Positions 26,134 through 34,510 of a stretch of DNA of 54,259 bases are shown here, one piece after another (the stretch's first letter is position 1; each line of letters starts with the position of its first letter). The stretch lies in assembly GCF_008831035.1 (NCBI RefSeq), contig NZ_WAJR01000013.1:1-54259 (forward strand), written 5' to 3'. The notes under the pieces were generated by a model. It made no database searches. It had not been told where the DNA came from and was given only the letters and a program-made list of their open reading frames with translations. The position numbers were made by a program, and so were the translations under genes. Source of the stretch: Ellagibacter isourolithinifaciens (GTDB taxonomy: Bacteria > Actinomycetota > Coriobacteriia > Coriobacteriales > Eggerthellaceae).

Positions 26134-27357
26134 ATGAGGCGTATCGTTGTTTTGGGATCGACGGGGTCGATCGGCACGCAAACGCTCGACGTGGTGCGTC
26201 AGCATCCCGATAAGCTTAAGATCGTGGGGCTTGCCGTGAACACGCGCGCCCAGGATATGCTTGCGCAGGCGAAGGAGTTCGGCGTCGGTCACCTTGCCGT
26301 GGGCAGCGAAGATGTTGCTGCGGGCGAAAGCGCCCTAAATCTTGCCACGTTTGCGAAATCCTTTGGAGAAGACGGCTCGCTCGGTTTTGGGATGAGTGCC
26401 GTGGTCGACTTGGTCCGATTATCCGAGGCTGACGTGGTCGTGAATGCGCTTGTGGGTGCTGCGGGTCTGCGTGCAAGCTACGAGACGCTCAAGGCTGGTA
26501 AGGTCTTGGCGCTCGCGAACAAGGAGAGCCTCGTTGTCGGTGGCGACTTGATCATGCCGCTTGCAGCGCAGGTTGATGAGGCGCGCAGGGCATCGGGGAC
26601 TGCTCCCGCGGTGGGGCCGGCGGGCGCGCTCATGCCGATCGACTCCGAGCACGGGGCAATCTATCAGTGCCTGCTCGGCGAGAACGAGCGCGAGGTTGCC
26701 AAGCTGTGGGTCACCGCATCGGGCGGGCCGTTCCGAGGTCGCACGCGCGACGATTTGCGTGACATCACGCCTGCTCAGGCGTTGAAGCATCCGACCTGGC
26801 ATATGGGTGCCAAAATCTCGATCGACTCCTCCACGCTCATGAACAAGGGGCTCGAGGTCATCGAGGCGCATCATTTGTTCAACATGCCCTACGACAAGAT
26901 CGAAGTCGTCGTGCAGCCGCAAAGCGCCATCCATTCCATGGTCGAATACGCCGACGGCAGCGTGAAGGCGCACCTGGGGACGACCGACATGCGTATCCCT
27001 ATCCAGTTCGCGCTGTCGTACCCTGATCGATGGGAGGCTCCGGTCGCACCGCTCGACTTCCGGACGCTGGGATCTTTGGAGTTTGCCGCTCCCGATGAGA
27101 AAACGTTCCGCTGCCTTGCGCTTGCTCGTCATGCGGGCTCGGTGGGCGGAACCCTTCCCTGCGTGATGAACGCTGCGAACGAGATAGCTGTCGCCGCCTT
27201 CTTGTCCGAACGGGGAAGCTATCTGGGCATTGCGGAATGCGTCGAGGCCGTGATGTCCGAGCACGAATCGCAGGGCGTGCAGAAAGTGGAGAGCATCGAG
27301 CAGCTTCAGGCGCTGGACGCTTGGGCGCGTGCAGAAGCTGAGAGGCATATACGCTAG
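26134..27357 (+). CDS. dxr: 1-deoxy-D-xylulose 5-phosphate reductoisomerase
   Basis: A 407-residue enzyme of the MEP isoprenoid pathway. NADPH-binding GSTGSIGTQTLDVV at the N-terminus, LANKESLVVGG, the metal-binding PIDSEHGAIYQCL, and WVTASGGPFRGR followed by HPTWHMGAKISIDSSTLMNK. RseP and IspG genes usually follow dxr; here a large antisense surface-protein gene intervenes before the rseP-type gene. Confidence 0.96.
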   Translation: MRRIVVLGSTGSIGTQTLDVVRQHPDKLKIVGLAVNTRAQDMLAQAKEFGVGHLAVGSEDVAAGESALNLATFAKSFGEDGSLGFGMSAVVDLVRLSEADVVVNALVGAAGLRASYETLKAGKVLALANKESLVVGGDLIMPLAAQVDEARRASGTAPAVGPAGALMPIDSEHGAIYQCLLGENEREVAKLWVTASGGPFRGRTRDDLRDITPAQALKHPTWHMGAKISIDSSTLMNKGLEVIEAHHLFNMPYDKIEVVVQPQSAIHSMVEYADGSVKAHLGTTDMRIPIQFALSYPDRWEAPVAPLDFRTLGSLEFAAPDEKTFRCLALARHAGSVGGTLPCVMNAANEIAVAAFLSERGSYLGIAECVEAVMSEHESQGVQKVESIEQLQALDAWARAEAERHIR

Positions 27358-27379
27358 CCTGGAGCTTCATCGTTTTATT

Positions 27380-27420
27380 CGGGAGGCCGACGGATTTTGC
27401 CGTCGGCCTCCCGTGCGTTT
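27380..27420. terminator. Bidirectional terminator between dxr and the surface-protein gene
   Basis: A perfect 14-bp stem CGGGAGGCCGACGG (27380-27393) / CCGTCGGCCTCCCG (27400-27413) between two convergent genes. T-rich tracts follow on the plus strand (TGCGTTTCGT) and, on the minus strand, AATAAAACG reads as a preceding A-run. Confidence 0.85.
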
Positions 27421-27426
27421 CGTCCC

Positions 27427-30400
27427 CTAGCGTCTACCTGCCTTTCTCTTGCGGAGCGCAAGCGCTCCAGCTCCGATGCCGATCGCTCCCGCCGAGACCA
27501 TGAGCGCAGGGATCATTTTCAGCGCGAAACCCATAAGCTCATCGCCGGTTTTTCCCAAGCCCTTACCCCTTGTGGTGCTGCCGCCTGAATCGACGATGGG
27601 CTGCGCGCCTTCGTCGACGTTCACGATGGCGTGGGCGATGCGCGCATCTTCAAGGCTGGGCGAGGTGAGCACTGCCCTGTTCGAGAACTTCGTTCCCGCC
27701 AGCGCCTCGTCGGCGATGTCGGCGGCGAAGGTAATCGTTGCGGTGCTTCCCTTTTCGAGCGTCCCGATGAGCGCGGAGAACGTGTTGCCATCGCTTTCGA
27801 GGGCGGCATCGACTGGTTTCCCGTCGATTGCGACCTGGATGCTGTCGAAGTCGATAGGGGCCCCGCTGGGCATCTTCGTGTCCGCGACGAGCACACTCTC
27901 GACTGTGCCGCCGATTGCTGTCGCTTCGATAGTGAAGCCGATCCGCTCGCCAACGGCTGTGCTCTCCCTATCGACGCTCTTCACGAGTTCGATGTCGACC
28001 TTGGAGGCGGGCCGTTCGATGACGACAACGCGCGCTGTGCTGTGTGGCCTATCGCTTAACGTAGGTGACTCGATCGTCGCGGTGTTTTCGACGGTCGACC
28101 CAACAAGGGACCCCTCTTCGATAAGTGCCTCGTATTCGACGGAAACGTTCGACCCCGCGCTCACCTTGCCGAGTTTCAAGGCGAATGACTGAGCGTCCCT
28201 GCTTGCGAAGTCGGGTTCAATTCGCTTGCCGTCTGCGGTCGCTACGAACGTGGCGTAGTCGATGGCGACTCCTTCGGGCATCCCCTCGTCCACGAGTAGC
28301 GCATCTTCGAGGTCTGTCTCGCCGACCTCGACCGATAGGGCGTAGGAAACCGTTTCTCCTGCAAAGGCGGATTCCGCCGATGCCGTCTTCTCGATGCTTG
28401 CCGTGCCTGCGGGTGCGACGATGTCCACCACTGCCTGAGCGGTGCGCTCGCCCTCGAGGGTGGGTGAGGTGAGCGTCGCGCCGTTTACCACCTTGTGCCC
28501 GATAAGGCCCTCATCAGCGACGTTCGCCTTGAACGACACCACGGCAACATCGTCTTTCCCCATCGTGCCGAGCTCGATCGCGAACGAGCTCCCTTCCTGG
28601 TGCACGATGGGCTCCTCTATGGCCTTTCCGTTCACGATGGCGCTCAGGCTGGCGAAGTCGACCTCGATGCCCGAGGGGAGACCGCTGTCGGTTATCACGG
28701 CGTCGCGCAAGGTCCCGTTGGTCGCGCGGGCCGTGATTGTGTACGTGAACGAATCTCCCACCTGCACGGTTTTCTCGCTTGCCTCCTTCTCAAGTGAGGC
28801 GTTCGCTAAGGGTTCACTCACCTCGATGTCGTTCGCGGCGCTCGATGCGGCAGCGTCGCTCGCTTTGGCCTGCGCGCGGTTGATGACGTGCTCGGATGCG
28901 ACGGGGAGTTTGGCCGAGTACTCAACCATGAGGGTCTCGCTGTCGTGCAAATCGATGCCCGGTTGGAGGGAGAAGCCGAAGACGGCGCCGTCCCTGTTTT
29001 TCTCCAGCGTGACGTCAGGATTGTCGACGATCGTGCCATCAGGTCTGGTCACCAGGATGGACGAGGCGTCGATCGAGGCGAGCTCGTCGCTTTCGAAGCA
29101 GTCGGCGAAGGCAATGCTGTGCGCGGTCGAGCCCTTGCGGGTTTGGGTGACGGTGACGGTGTAGTGGGCAACATCCCCCGCCTCGTAGCGCTGCTTGTCG
29201 GAGGTCTTCGAGACCTGGAGCTGCGCATCCTTCACCGTAATCGACGCGTCGCCGCTTGTTTGCGTGTTGGGTTCGTCGGTTGCGGCTATCGCGGTGTTGC
29301 CGACGGTCGATCCGGCGAGCGCGGCGTCGGCGATGGCGACGGTGTAGTCGACGGACACGGTCGTCTCGCCTTCCTCGCCAAGGGGGTTCGTGCCTTGCTC
29401 TGCCTTCTCGCCGAAGCGATAGAACGTGCGCTCGGGCGAGTTGCTGACGAGATTGCGATTCGTCTCGATTGTAAAAGAGGGCTTTTCCCCGTTGGTGCTG
29501 ATCACGCAGCTGTCGGTGATGTCGTTGCCCTCGGAATCCCAAACCTTGATGCTGTCTCGCTGCAATTCGACTCCCTTCGCTTGCAAAAGGTCGGAAATGA
29601 CCAGGTTGCGCCCGATTGTCCCCGGCGTGTTGTTCGTCACCTTTACGTGGAAGGCCACAAGGTCGCCAACGTTGCAGGTGTCCTGTGATGCGGCCTTCTC
29701 CACCTGCAGGGTTGGCTGGTTCAGCCAGGTCAAAGCACTGTCGCGCACGTTGGTTGCATTGTCGGCGCTCGCGGTCGCCGTGTTCTCGATCTCCCATCCT
29801 GCGATGGAGTCTTTGGGATAGCATGTGCAGGTGATGGTGACGGGCATATTTGCGGGAAGGTGGCTTACGGTTGTCGCGAATCCGGTACCCGCAGGCTTTG
29901 TCGTGCAGGTGACTTCCCGCCGCTCGAGCTGGCTGGGGGTCGACCCTTCGGCTCCTATCGGATAGGAAACGCTCTCGGGGGCGCCCGAGACGTTGACCAT
30001 CAACTCGTCTGCGTCCGTCCGCCCGATCTTGAGTCCCTCGGGAAGGCTCTCATCGCTTACGACCACGTTGTTCGCAATGGTGCCATCCTTCGTGTTCTCG
30101 ACGACGATCGTGTAGACAAGCGCCCCCGCATCTTGCTCGGATGCCCCGATGAAGTGCTCGTAGCGATCGGCGGTCTTTTCGATGGACAGGCTCGCCGTGT
30201 TCGTCCAAACCTCGGCGGAGTCGGACGCTTCCTCGCAGTTGTTCGCGCGGGCTGTGGCGATGTTTACCTGCTCGGCGCCATTGCCCGCTTGGGTGGCGAT
30301 GGCGGCGAAGCTCACGGTGAGCGTGTCCCCATAGTTGAACTTGTCGAGCTGGCAGCTCCAACGGTTGTCTTCGATGCTCGGGGTGGGAAGGTTCTCAATA

Positions 30401-32070
30401 CCCGCGACCTGCACTGTTTCCGGGATGAGTTCAAGCCCTTCGGGAAGGTTGTCGGAGAAGACGGCCTCGCGGCACTGGGCGTTTTTCTCGCTTTGCGCGA
30501 AGGAAGCGGTGAAGCGGACTACCTCGCCTACTTCGTATTCGTAGGCGTCTGCGGTTTTGTCGACGGTGAGTCTCGGTGGGATGAGAGTCGTCTCGACGCT
30601 GTTGCTCGGATAGATTCCTTTGTCATTGACGTGGGCGTAGGCGCTGTTTGACACGGAGAGCGCGCCGTCGGCGGGGTACTCGGTGAGCTCAGCCTTGAAC
30701 TCGAAGCGGTACGTCTCGCCCTGCATGCGCATGGAATGCTGCAGGTAGCTTTGCGAGAACACGAACTTCACGGCGTTTCCTCTCTCGCCCTCGCCCTCGT
30801 CGCTTTGGCCTGCGTAGACTACCTCACCCGCGTTCTCGATTAGCTGTCCCTCGCCGTCGGTGAGATAGCCGCTCCCGTCGACGTAGCGCATCTCGCGGGG
30901 AAGCGCGTCGATAATCTCGAAGTCGGTATAGGAGTAGCCGTTTCGGCAGGTCACGCCACGCTCATGGACGGGAACCTCGACGGTGTAGGCAACTACGTCG
31001 CCGATCGAGACCCCTTCGGTCTTGTCGGCGATCTTGCGCACGTCGAGCTTGCCGTCTTCGACGATGTCGTCGTTGGGGTTCGGTGCGGTGAGAAACTCGT
31101 TCGTCATGGCGAAAAACGATTGCGCCGTCGAGTAGGACCCTTTCCAAGACGATACGAAGGAAAGCTCGATGGGGGTTCCCTTCTGCGATCCGGTGGTGTC
31201 GAAATAGGCTCCTACCAGGCCGAGCTTGTAGAGAGGGTCGTTCGGGTCTGCGCTGATGGCGCCGTGCTCGTCTTCGACGCCGCCGCATGGGTATTCGGGC
31301 GAGGAGATGATGCTTTGCTCCTCGTCGATGGACAGGAAGTCATTCTTGTCGACAACCTGCGCGAGCGAGACGGCGCCTCCGAAGCCGAACTTTTGCCCCA
31401 CATCCAGATCGATGCAGGTCATATGCCCTTTAACCTCGTAAGGATCGTCGGTTCCCGCATAGAAGAACTCGACGCTCACCTCAAGATCGGTCAAGCCCAC
31501 CGTGTAGAAATTCAGGTTCTCGATGAGCGACCCTGTGCGCTGGTAACCGCTGTTCACGAATACGCCGGGCTGGAAGGTGTCGTAATCTGCCCGCTCTTCG
31601 TATTCGTCCCAGCCGGATGCGCCGTTCGACATGACGGGCTCCACGTAATTCCAGTTGGAAAGCGTGACAACGGCGTCGACCTTGTCGTTGCCATAGCTTG
31701 CGCCGGTGTAGCGAAGCGCGAAGCTGCCCTTCGGCGTCGTGCGGTCGATGCGCGCCGCGAATCCGGAATCGCCGGTTGCAGCAAGCTCGTCATAGTCTCG
31801 AGGGTAGTATTGCTTGATATTCGGCTCGCTCGTGAACCCTCGCACGGCTTCGACGTCGGTAAAGCTGATGCCCCAGTTGAATCCTTCTGGCGTGAACGAG
31901 TCCTCGGGGATGTATTCGATGGGAACCTTGCTCGCCGCCTGTGCGACCCCAGGTGTGCAAAGCGCAGCGCCAGGGGCGAGTCCGATTGCGAGGGCGAGTG
32001 CCAGAGCGATGTTGATTGTCTTGTGTTTTACCTGGTCAATCGGTTGAGGAAGCCTCCTTACGCTAGCCAT
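27427..32070 (-). CDS. Large sortase-anchored surface protein with DUF11-type repeats
   Basis: A 1547-residue cell-wall protein. A signal peptide (about residues 15-46, ending AGVAQA-type site) is followed by a unique region of about 300 residues. About eight beta-sandwich repeats of roughly 120-150 residues come next. Each starts with a Lys-containing hook such as LDVRKIADK, LTVDKTADAY, LSIEKTADRY, LQVEKAASQ, LQVSKTSDK, ASLEKEASE, ASIEKTASA and VDIELVKSV, typical of DUF11/SpaA-like stalk domains. The C-terminus has a Gly-rich linker, the sorting signal LGKTGDE, a hydrophobic helix and KRKAGRR. No sortase gene is in the window. AGGAGG precedes the ATG; it is read convergently to dxr. Confidence 0.92.
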   Translation of the reverse strand: MASVRRLPQPIDQVKHKTINIALALALAIGLAPGAALCTPGVAQAASKVPIEYIPEDSFTPEGFNWGISFTDVEAVRGFTSEPNIKQYYPRDYDELAATGDSGFAARIDRTTPKGSFALRYTGASYGNDKVDAVVTLSNWNYVEPVMSNGASGWDEYEERADYDTFQPGVFVNSGYQRTGSLIENLNFYTVGLTDLEVSVEFFYAGTDDPYEVKGHMTCIDLDVGQKFGFGGAVSLAQVVDKNDFLSIDEEQSIISSPEYPCGGVEDEHGAISADPNDPLYKLGLVGAYFDTTGSQKGTPIELSFVSSWKGSYSTAQSFFAMTNEFLTAPNPNDDIVEDGKLDVRKIADKTEGVSIGDVVAYTVEVPVHERGVTCRNGYSYTDFEIIDALPREMRYVDGSGYLTDGEGQLIENAGEVVYAGQSDEGEGERGNAVKFVFSQSYLQHSMRMQGETYRFEFKAELTEYPADGALSVSNSAYAHVNDKGIYPSNSVETTLIPPRLTVDKTADAYEYEVGEVVRFTASFAQSEKNAQCREAVFSDNLPEGLELIPETVQVAGIENLPTPSIEDNRWSCQLDKFNYGDTLTVSFAAIATQAGNGAEQVNIATARANNCEEASDSAEVWTNTASLSIEKTADRYEHFIGASEQDAGALVYTIVVENTKDGTIANNVVVSDESLPEGLKIGRTDADELMVNVSGAPESVSYPIGAEGSTPSQLERREVTCTTKPAGTGFATTVSHLPANMPVTITCTCYPKDSIAGWEIENTATASADNATNVRDSALTWLNQPTLQVEKAASQDTCNVGDLVAFHVKVTNNTPGTIGRNLVISDLLQAKGVELQRDSIKVWDSEGNDITDSCVISTNGEKPSFTIETNRNLVSNSPERTFYRFGEKAEQGTNPLGEEGETTVSVDYTVAIADAALAGSTVGNTAIAATDEPNTQTSGDASITVKDAQLQVSKTSDKQRYEAGDVAHYTVTVTQTRKGSTAHSIAFADCFESDELASIDASSILVTRPDGTIVDNPDVTLEKNRDGAVFGFSLQPGIDLHDSETLMVEYSAKLPVASEHVINRAQAKASDAAASSAANDIEVSEPLANASLEKEASEKTVQVGDSFTYTITARATNGTLRDAVITDSGLPSGIEVDFASLSAIVNGKAIEEPIVHQEGSSFAIELGTMGKDDVAVVSFKANVADEGLIGHKVVNGATLTSPTLEGERTAQAVVDIVAPAGTASIEKTASAESAFAGETVSYALSVEVGETDLEDALLVDEGMPEGVAIDYATFVATADGKRIEPDFASRDAQSFALKLGKVSAGSNVSVEYEALIEEGSLVGSTVENTATIESPTLSDRPHSTARVVVIERPASKVDIELVKSVDRESTAVGERIGFTIEATAIGGTVESVLVADTKMPSGAPIDFDSIQVAIDGKPVDAALESDGNTFSALIGTLEKGSTATITFAADIADEALAGTKFSNRAVLTSPSLEDARIAHAIVNVDEGAQPIVDSGGSTTRGKGLGKTGDELMGFALKMIPALMVSAGAIGIGAGALALRKRKAGRR

Positions 32071-32113
32071 AGGGGCCTCCTTGCGTGCTGAGTTCGAAAA
32101 GTTGGCTATTCAT
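32063..32113 (-). CDS. Possible 16-residue leader peptide overlapping the surface-protein start
   Basis: On the minus strand an ATG at 32113 is preceded by AAAGGAG at good spacing and opens a 16-codon frame encoding MNSQLFELSTQGGPYG. Its TAG stop (32065-32063) lies just inside the surface-protein gene, which starts at 32070. The ribosome-binding site of the large gene is embedded in the leader codons, a layout that couples translation. It might instead be chance; there is no evidence of expression. Confidence 0.4.
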   Translation of the reverse strand: MNSQLFELSTQGGPYG

Positions 32114-32531
32114 GGTGCTCCTTTCTCGCGAAATGCGCTCACTGCGCCGGGGAGTCTGAGCATAGCGTCGCGTTCTGGCGGCGAGGACGCACCAACCTTG
32201 CCGTTTCATCGCGCGTTATCTGCACGGAGGCCCCTGAAAGTCGGTGGGCAATCCCTACAAACTCGGCTGAAACTGCACCGCGATTCGAATATCTCCGACG
32301 CAAATTCGTCGCGCATTCTCGAAAACCTGGCAAAAATCTGCCAGGAAGCCGGCAATGGTTCGGCAACAAAAGCCGCGCACGGGTGTAGGTTTTCTGGGCT
32401 GGGCGCATTGGTCGGCGCGGCTTTCCTATAATGGGTGCTGAACGTGTTATTCGGCGACTCGCTTTCGCCCGCCTTGTATGCGAGGAGCTTGCTGCCCCGT
32501 ACCCCTTCAAGCCTTCCGAGGAGTCGCTTGC
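32114..32531. other. Divergent promoter region of the surface-protein and rseP genes
   Basis: About 420 bases without a convincing gene. Contains a hairpin-like inverted repeat CCTGGCA (32326-32332) / TGCCAGG (32339-32345) and a consensus -10 box TATAAT at 32427-32432 directed toward rseP. The minus-strand promoter of the surface protein must lie within it, but I cannot pick it out. Confidence 0.5.
32427..32432 (+). promoter_or_regulatory. -10 promoter element of the rseP-type gene
   Basis: TATAAT within CTATAATGG, 100 bases before the start codon, no good -35 box. The same nonamer is found before dnaX and the CmpB-family gene. Confidence 0.5.
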
Positions 32532-33644
32532 ATGGATATTGTCCTTATGATTTTGTACGTCTCGATCCTGCTCGGCTTCCTCGTGTTCATCCACGAGGGC
32601 GGGCATTATCTGGCGTCCCGCGCGCTTGGCGTGCGCGTGACCGAGTTCATGATCGGCTTTCCCGGGCCTGGCATCGGCTTCACCAAATGGGGCACGAAGT
32701 TCGGTGTGACCTGCGTTCCCCTTGGCGGCTATGCGAAGGTGTGCGGGATGGAGCCGGGCGAGATGAGTCCCCATCTGGAAAGCGTGCTCGCGGCGATATA
32801 CCGGCGCGGGACGGCAAACATGGAGGATATCGCGCAAGATTGCGGCATCTCCAACGACGACGCCCTTGCTGCCCTCGATGAGTTGGTGGAGTGGGGAAGC
32901 ATCCAGGGTCCTACGAAAAAGGACAAGTTCAACACCTACCGCGCGATGGCCACCCGTCCCACCAAGGGGCAGATTAAGCGCGCCGAGGCGGCGGGGCAGC
33001 CGGCTCCTCTCGCCTATGAGCTGGGACAGCCGCGCCTGGTCGACGACCCCCACGCACTTTTCGAAAGCGAATACAGCCAGCAGTACCGAAGCCTTCCCTT
33101 CTGGAAGCGAACGGTCATCCTTCTTGCGGGAATCGCCGTAAACTTGCTGTTCGCCGTCTTGGTCTTCGTGGTGGTGTACTCCATCGTAGGCGTCGATATG
33201 ACGAACTCGCAGACGGGCGAGGTCTCGCATATCACCATGTCGCCCTTGCGCTCGGTGGAAGTTGGCTTCGCCTACATCGGCGCGGTGGTCCAGATGGTGG
33301 TAAGCCTGTTCAATCCGCAAACGGCGGCTGATGTCGTGTCGAACTCGACGTCGGTGGTCGGCATCGCCGTCATGTCGAAAACCTACGCTGAAGCGGGGCT
33401 TCTCGAGTTCATCTTTTTCATGGCGATGCTCTCGGTTTCGCTCGGCATCATGAACCTGCTGCCGATCCCGCCCCTCGACGGCGGCCGTTTTGTCATCGAG
33501 ATCTTCCAGAAGCTCACGCGCAAGAACGTGTCGACGCGCGCCCTGAGCTATATGAGCGCGGCGGGAATGATTCTCTTTTTGGGATTCTTCGCCATCATGG
33601 TCAACCAGGACGTGCAGCGTTTCGTTTTCGGCAACTGGGGCTAG
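32532..33644 (+). CDS. Site-2-protease family (M50) membrane metalloprotease, RseP-like
   Basis: A 370-residue intramembrane protease with zinc motif HEGGH in the first helix (about residues 21-25) and the second motif NLLPIPPLDGGR (about 305-316), with three to four further transmembrane helices. RseP enzymes normally carry one or two PDZ domains between these motifs. Here the corresponding region (about 80-150) instead reads like a winged-helix segment (VLAAIYRRGTANMEDIAQDC, then GISNDDALAALDELVEWG), and no PDZ GxGF-type motif is visible. Start chosen at 32532 with GAGGAG upstream. Usually it adjoins dxr and ispG; here it is separated from dxr, and no ispG follows. Confidence 0.88.
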   Translation: MDIVLMILYVSILLGFLVFIHEGGHYLASRALGVRVTEFMIGFPGPGIGFTKWGTKFGVTCVPLGGYAKVCGMEPGEMSPHLESVLAAIYRRGTANMEDIAQDCGISNDDALAALDELVEWGSIQGPTKKDKFNTYRAMATRPTKGQIKRAEAAGQPAPLAYELGQPRLVDDPHALFESEYSQQYRSLPFWKRTVILLAGIAVNLLFAVLVFVVVYSIVGVDMTNSQTGEVSHITMSPLRSVEVGFAYIGAVVQMVVSLFNPQTAADVVSNSTSVVGIAVMSKTYAEAGLLEFIFFMAMLSVSLGIMNLLPIPPLDGGRFVIEIFQKLTRKNVSTRALSYMSAAGMILFLGFFAIMVNQDVQRFVFGNWG

Positions 33645-33746
33645 TCCGCGCGCCATTCGCCCAAATGCTTGCCTTCGAACCGCGGGGCAGCTTTCTTTCT
33701 TGCTAGGCTCTAGGGGAAAGAGGGAAATGGGCGAAAGGACGGCGAG

Positions 33747-34418
33747 GTGGCGAGCGAGGCTCCAATCGGCGTGATATTCGACTGTGACGGCACGCTCCTC
33801 GACAGCATGGGCGTGTGGCGCGAGATGGAAAGCGAGTTCGCACATCGTGCGGGCGGCGAGCTCTCGCCAACCGACAAAGACCGGCTGACAACGATGACCA
33901 CCCCCGAGGCAGGCGAGTTCTTCCACACGAAGTTCGGGCTGGGCACGTCCCCTCAAGAGGTCGTGCGCATGGTGGGTGAGTACATGATGGAGTTCTACTC
34001 GACCCGAGCGACGGCTCGCCCGGGCGCGCTCGAGTTCGTGCGCTCCTTGTTCGAGCGCGGCATCAGGCTGTCCGTGGCATCTTCCTCTCCGATGCCGTAT
34101 CTGCTCGCAGGGCTTTCCCATACAGGGTTCCTCCCGATGCTCGACGCGGTGGTGTCCGTCGATGATGTGGGGAAACCGAAGCGCGAGCCCGCGGTGTACG
34201 ACCGCGCGCGCTCGCTTATGGGTACCGAGCTTTCCCGTACGTGGGGCGTGGAAGACGCACTGTACGCGATCGGTACGCTCAAGCGGGCGGGGTACCATAC
34301 GTTGGCGGTGTACGACTGCGATTTGTCGGGAACCTATGCGGAGCTTTCCGCGTCTGCCGAGCGCGCGGTGCGCGACTTCCGCGATCTCGACCCTGACGAG
34401 TTCATCGAATTTGCCTGA
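33747..34418 (+). CDS. HAD-superfamily phosphatase
   Basis: A 223-residue haloacid-dehalogenase-type hydrolase. Motif I DCDGTLLDSM (nucleophile Asp at about residue 12), helical cap, motif II SVASSSPMPY, motif III Lys in DVGKPKREPAVYDRA. Motif IV is poorly kept: the expected acidic DS/DD pair reads VEDALYAIGTLKRAG, still with Glu/Asp. GTG start with AAAGGA upstream. Beta-phosphoglucomutase-like subgroup; substrate unknown. Confidence 0.87.
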   Translation: MASEAPIGVIFDCDGTLLDSMGVWREMESEFAHRAGGELSPTDKDRLTTMTTPEAGEFFHTKFGLGTSPQEVVRMVGEYMMEFYSTRATARPGALEFVRSLFERGIRLSVASSSPMPYLLAGLSHTGFLPMLDAVVSVDDVGKPKREPAVYDRARSLMGTELSRTWGVEDALYAIGTLKRAGYHTLAVYDCDLSGTYAELSASAERAVRDFRDLDPDEFIEFA

Positions 34419-34458
34419 ATGGTTGCCATGCCGTAGGAAAACGTGCGACTCCATTCCC

Positions 34459-34464
34459 TATAAT
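34459..34464 (+). promoter_or_regulatory. -10 promoter element of the CmpB-family gene
   Basis: TATAAT within CTATAATGG, 47 bases before the chosen start at 34511. It overlaps an in-frame ATG at 34463, which argues against that upstream start. Confidence 0.5.
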
Positions 34465-34510
34465 GGACGGCAGTGTTCATTCAGCGGGCAGCGTTCGAAA
34501 AGGGAGCATC

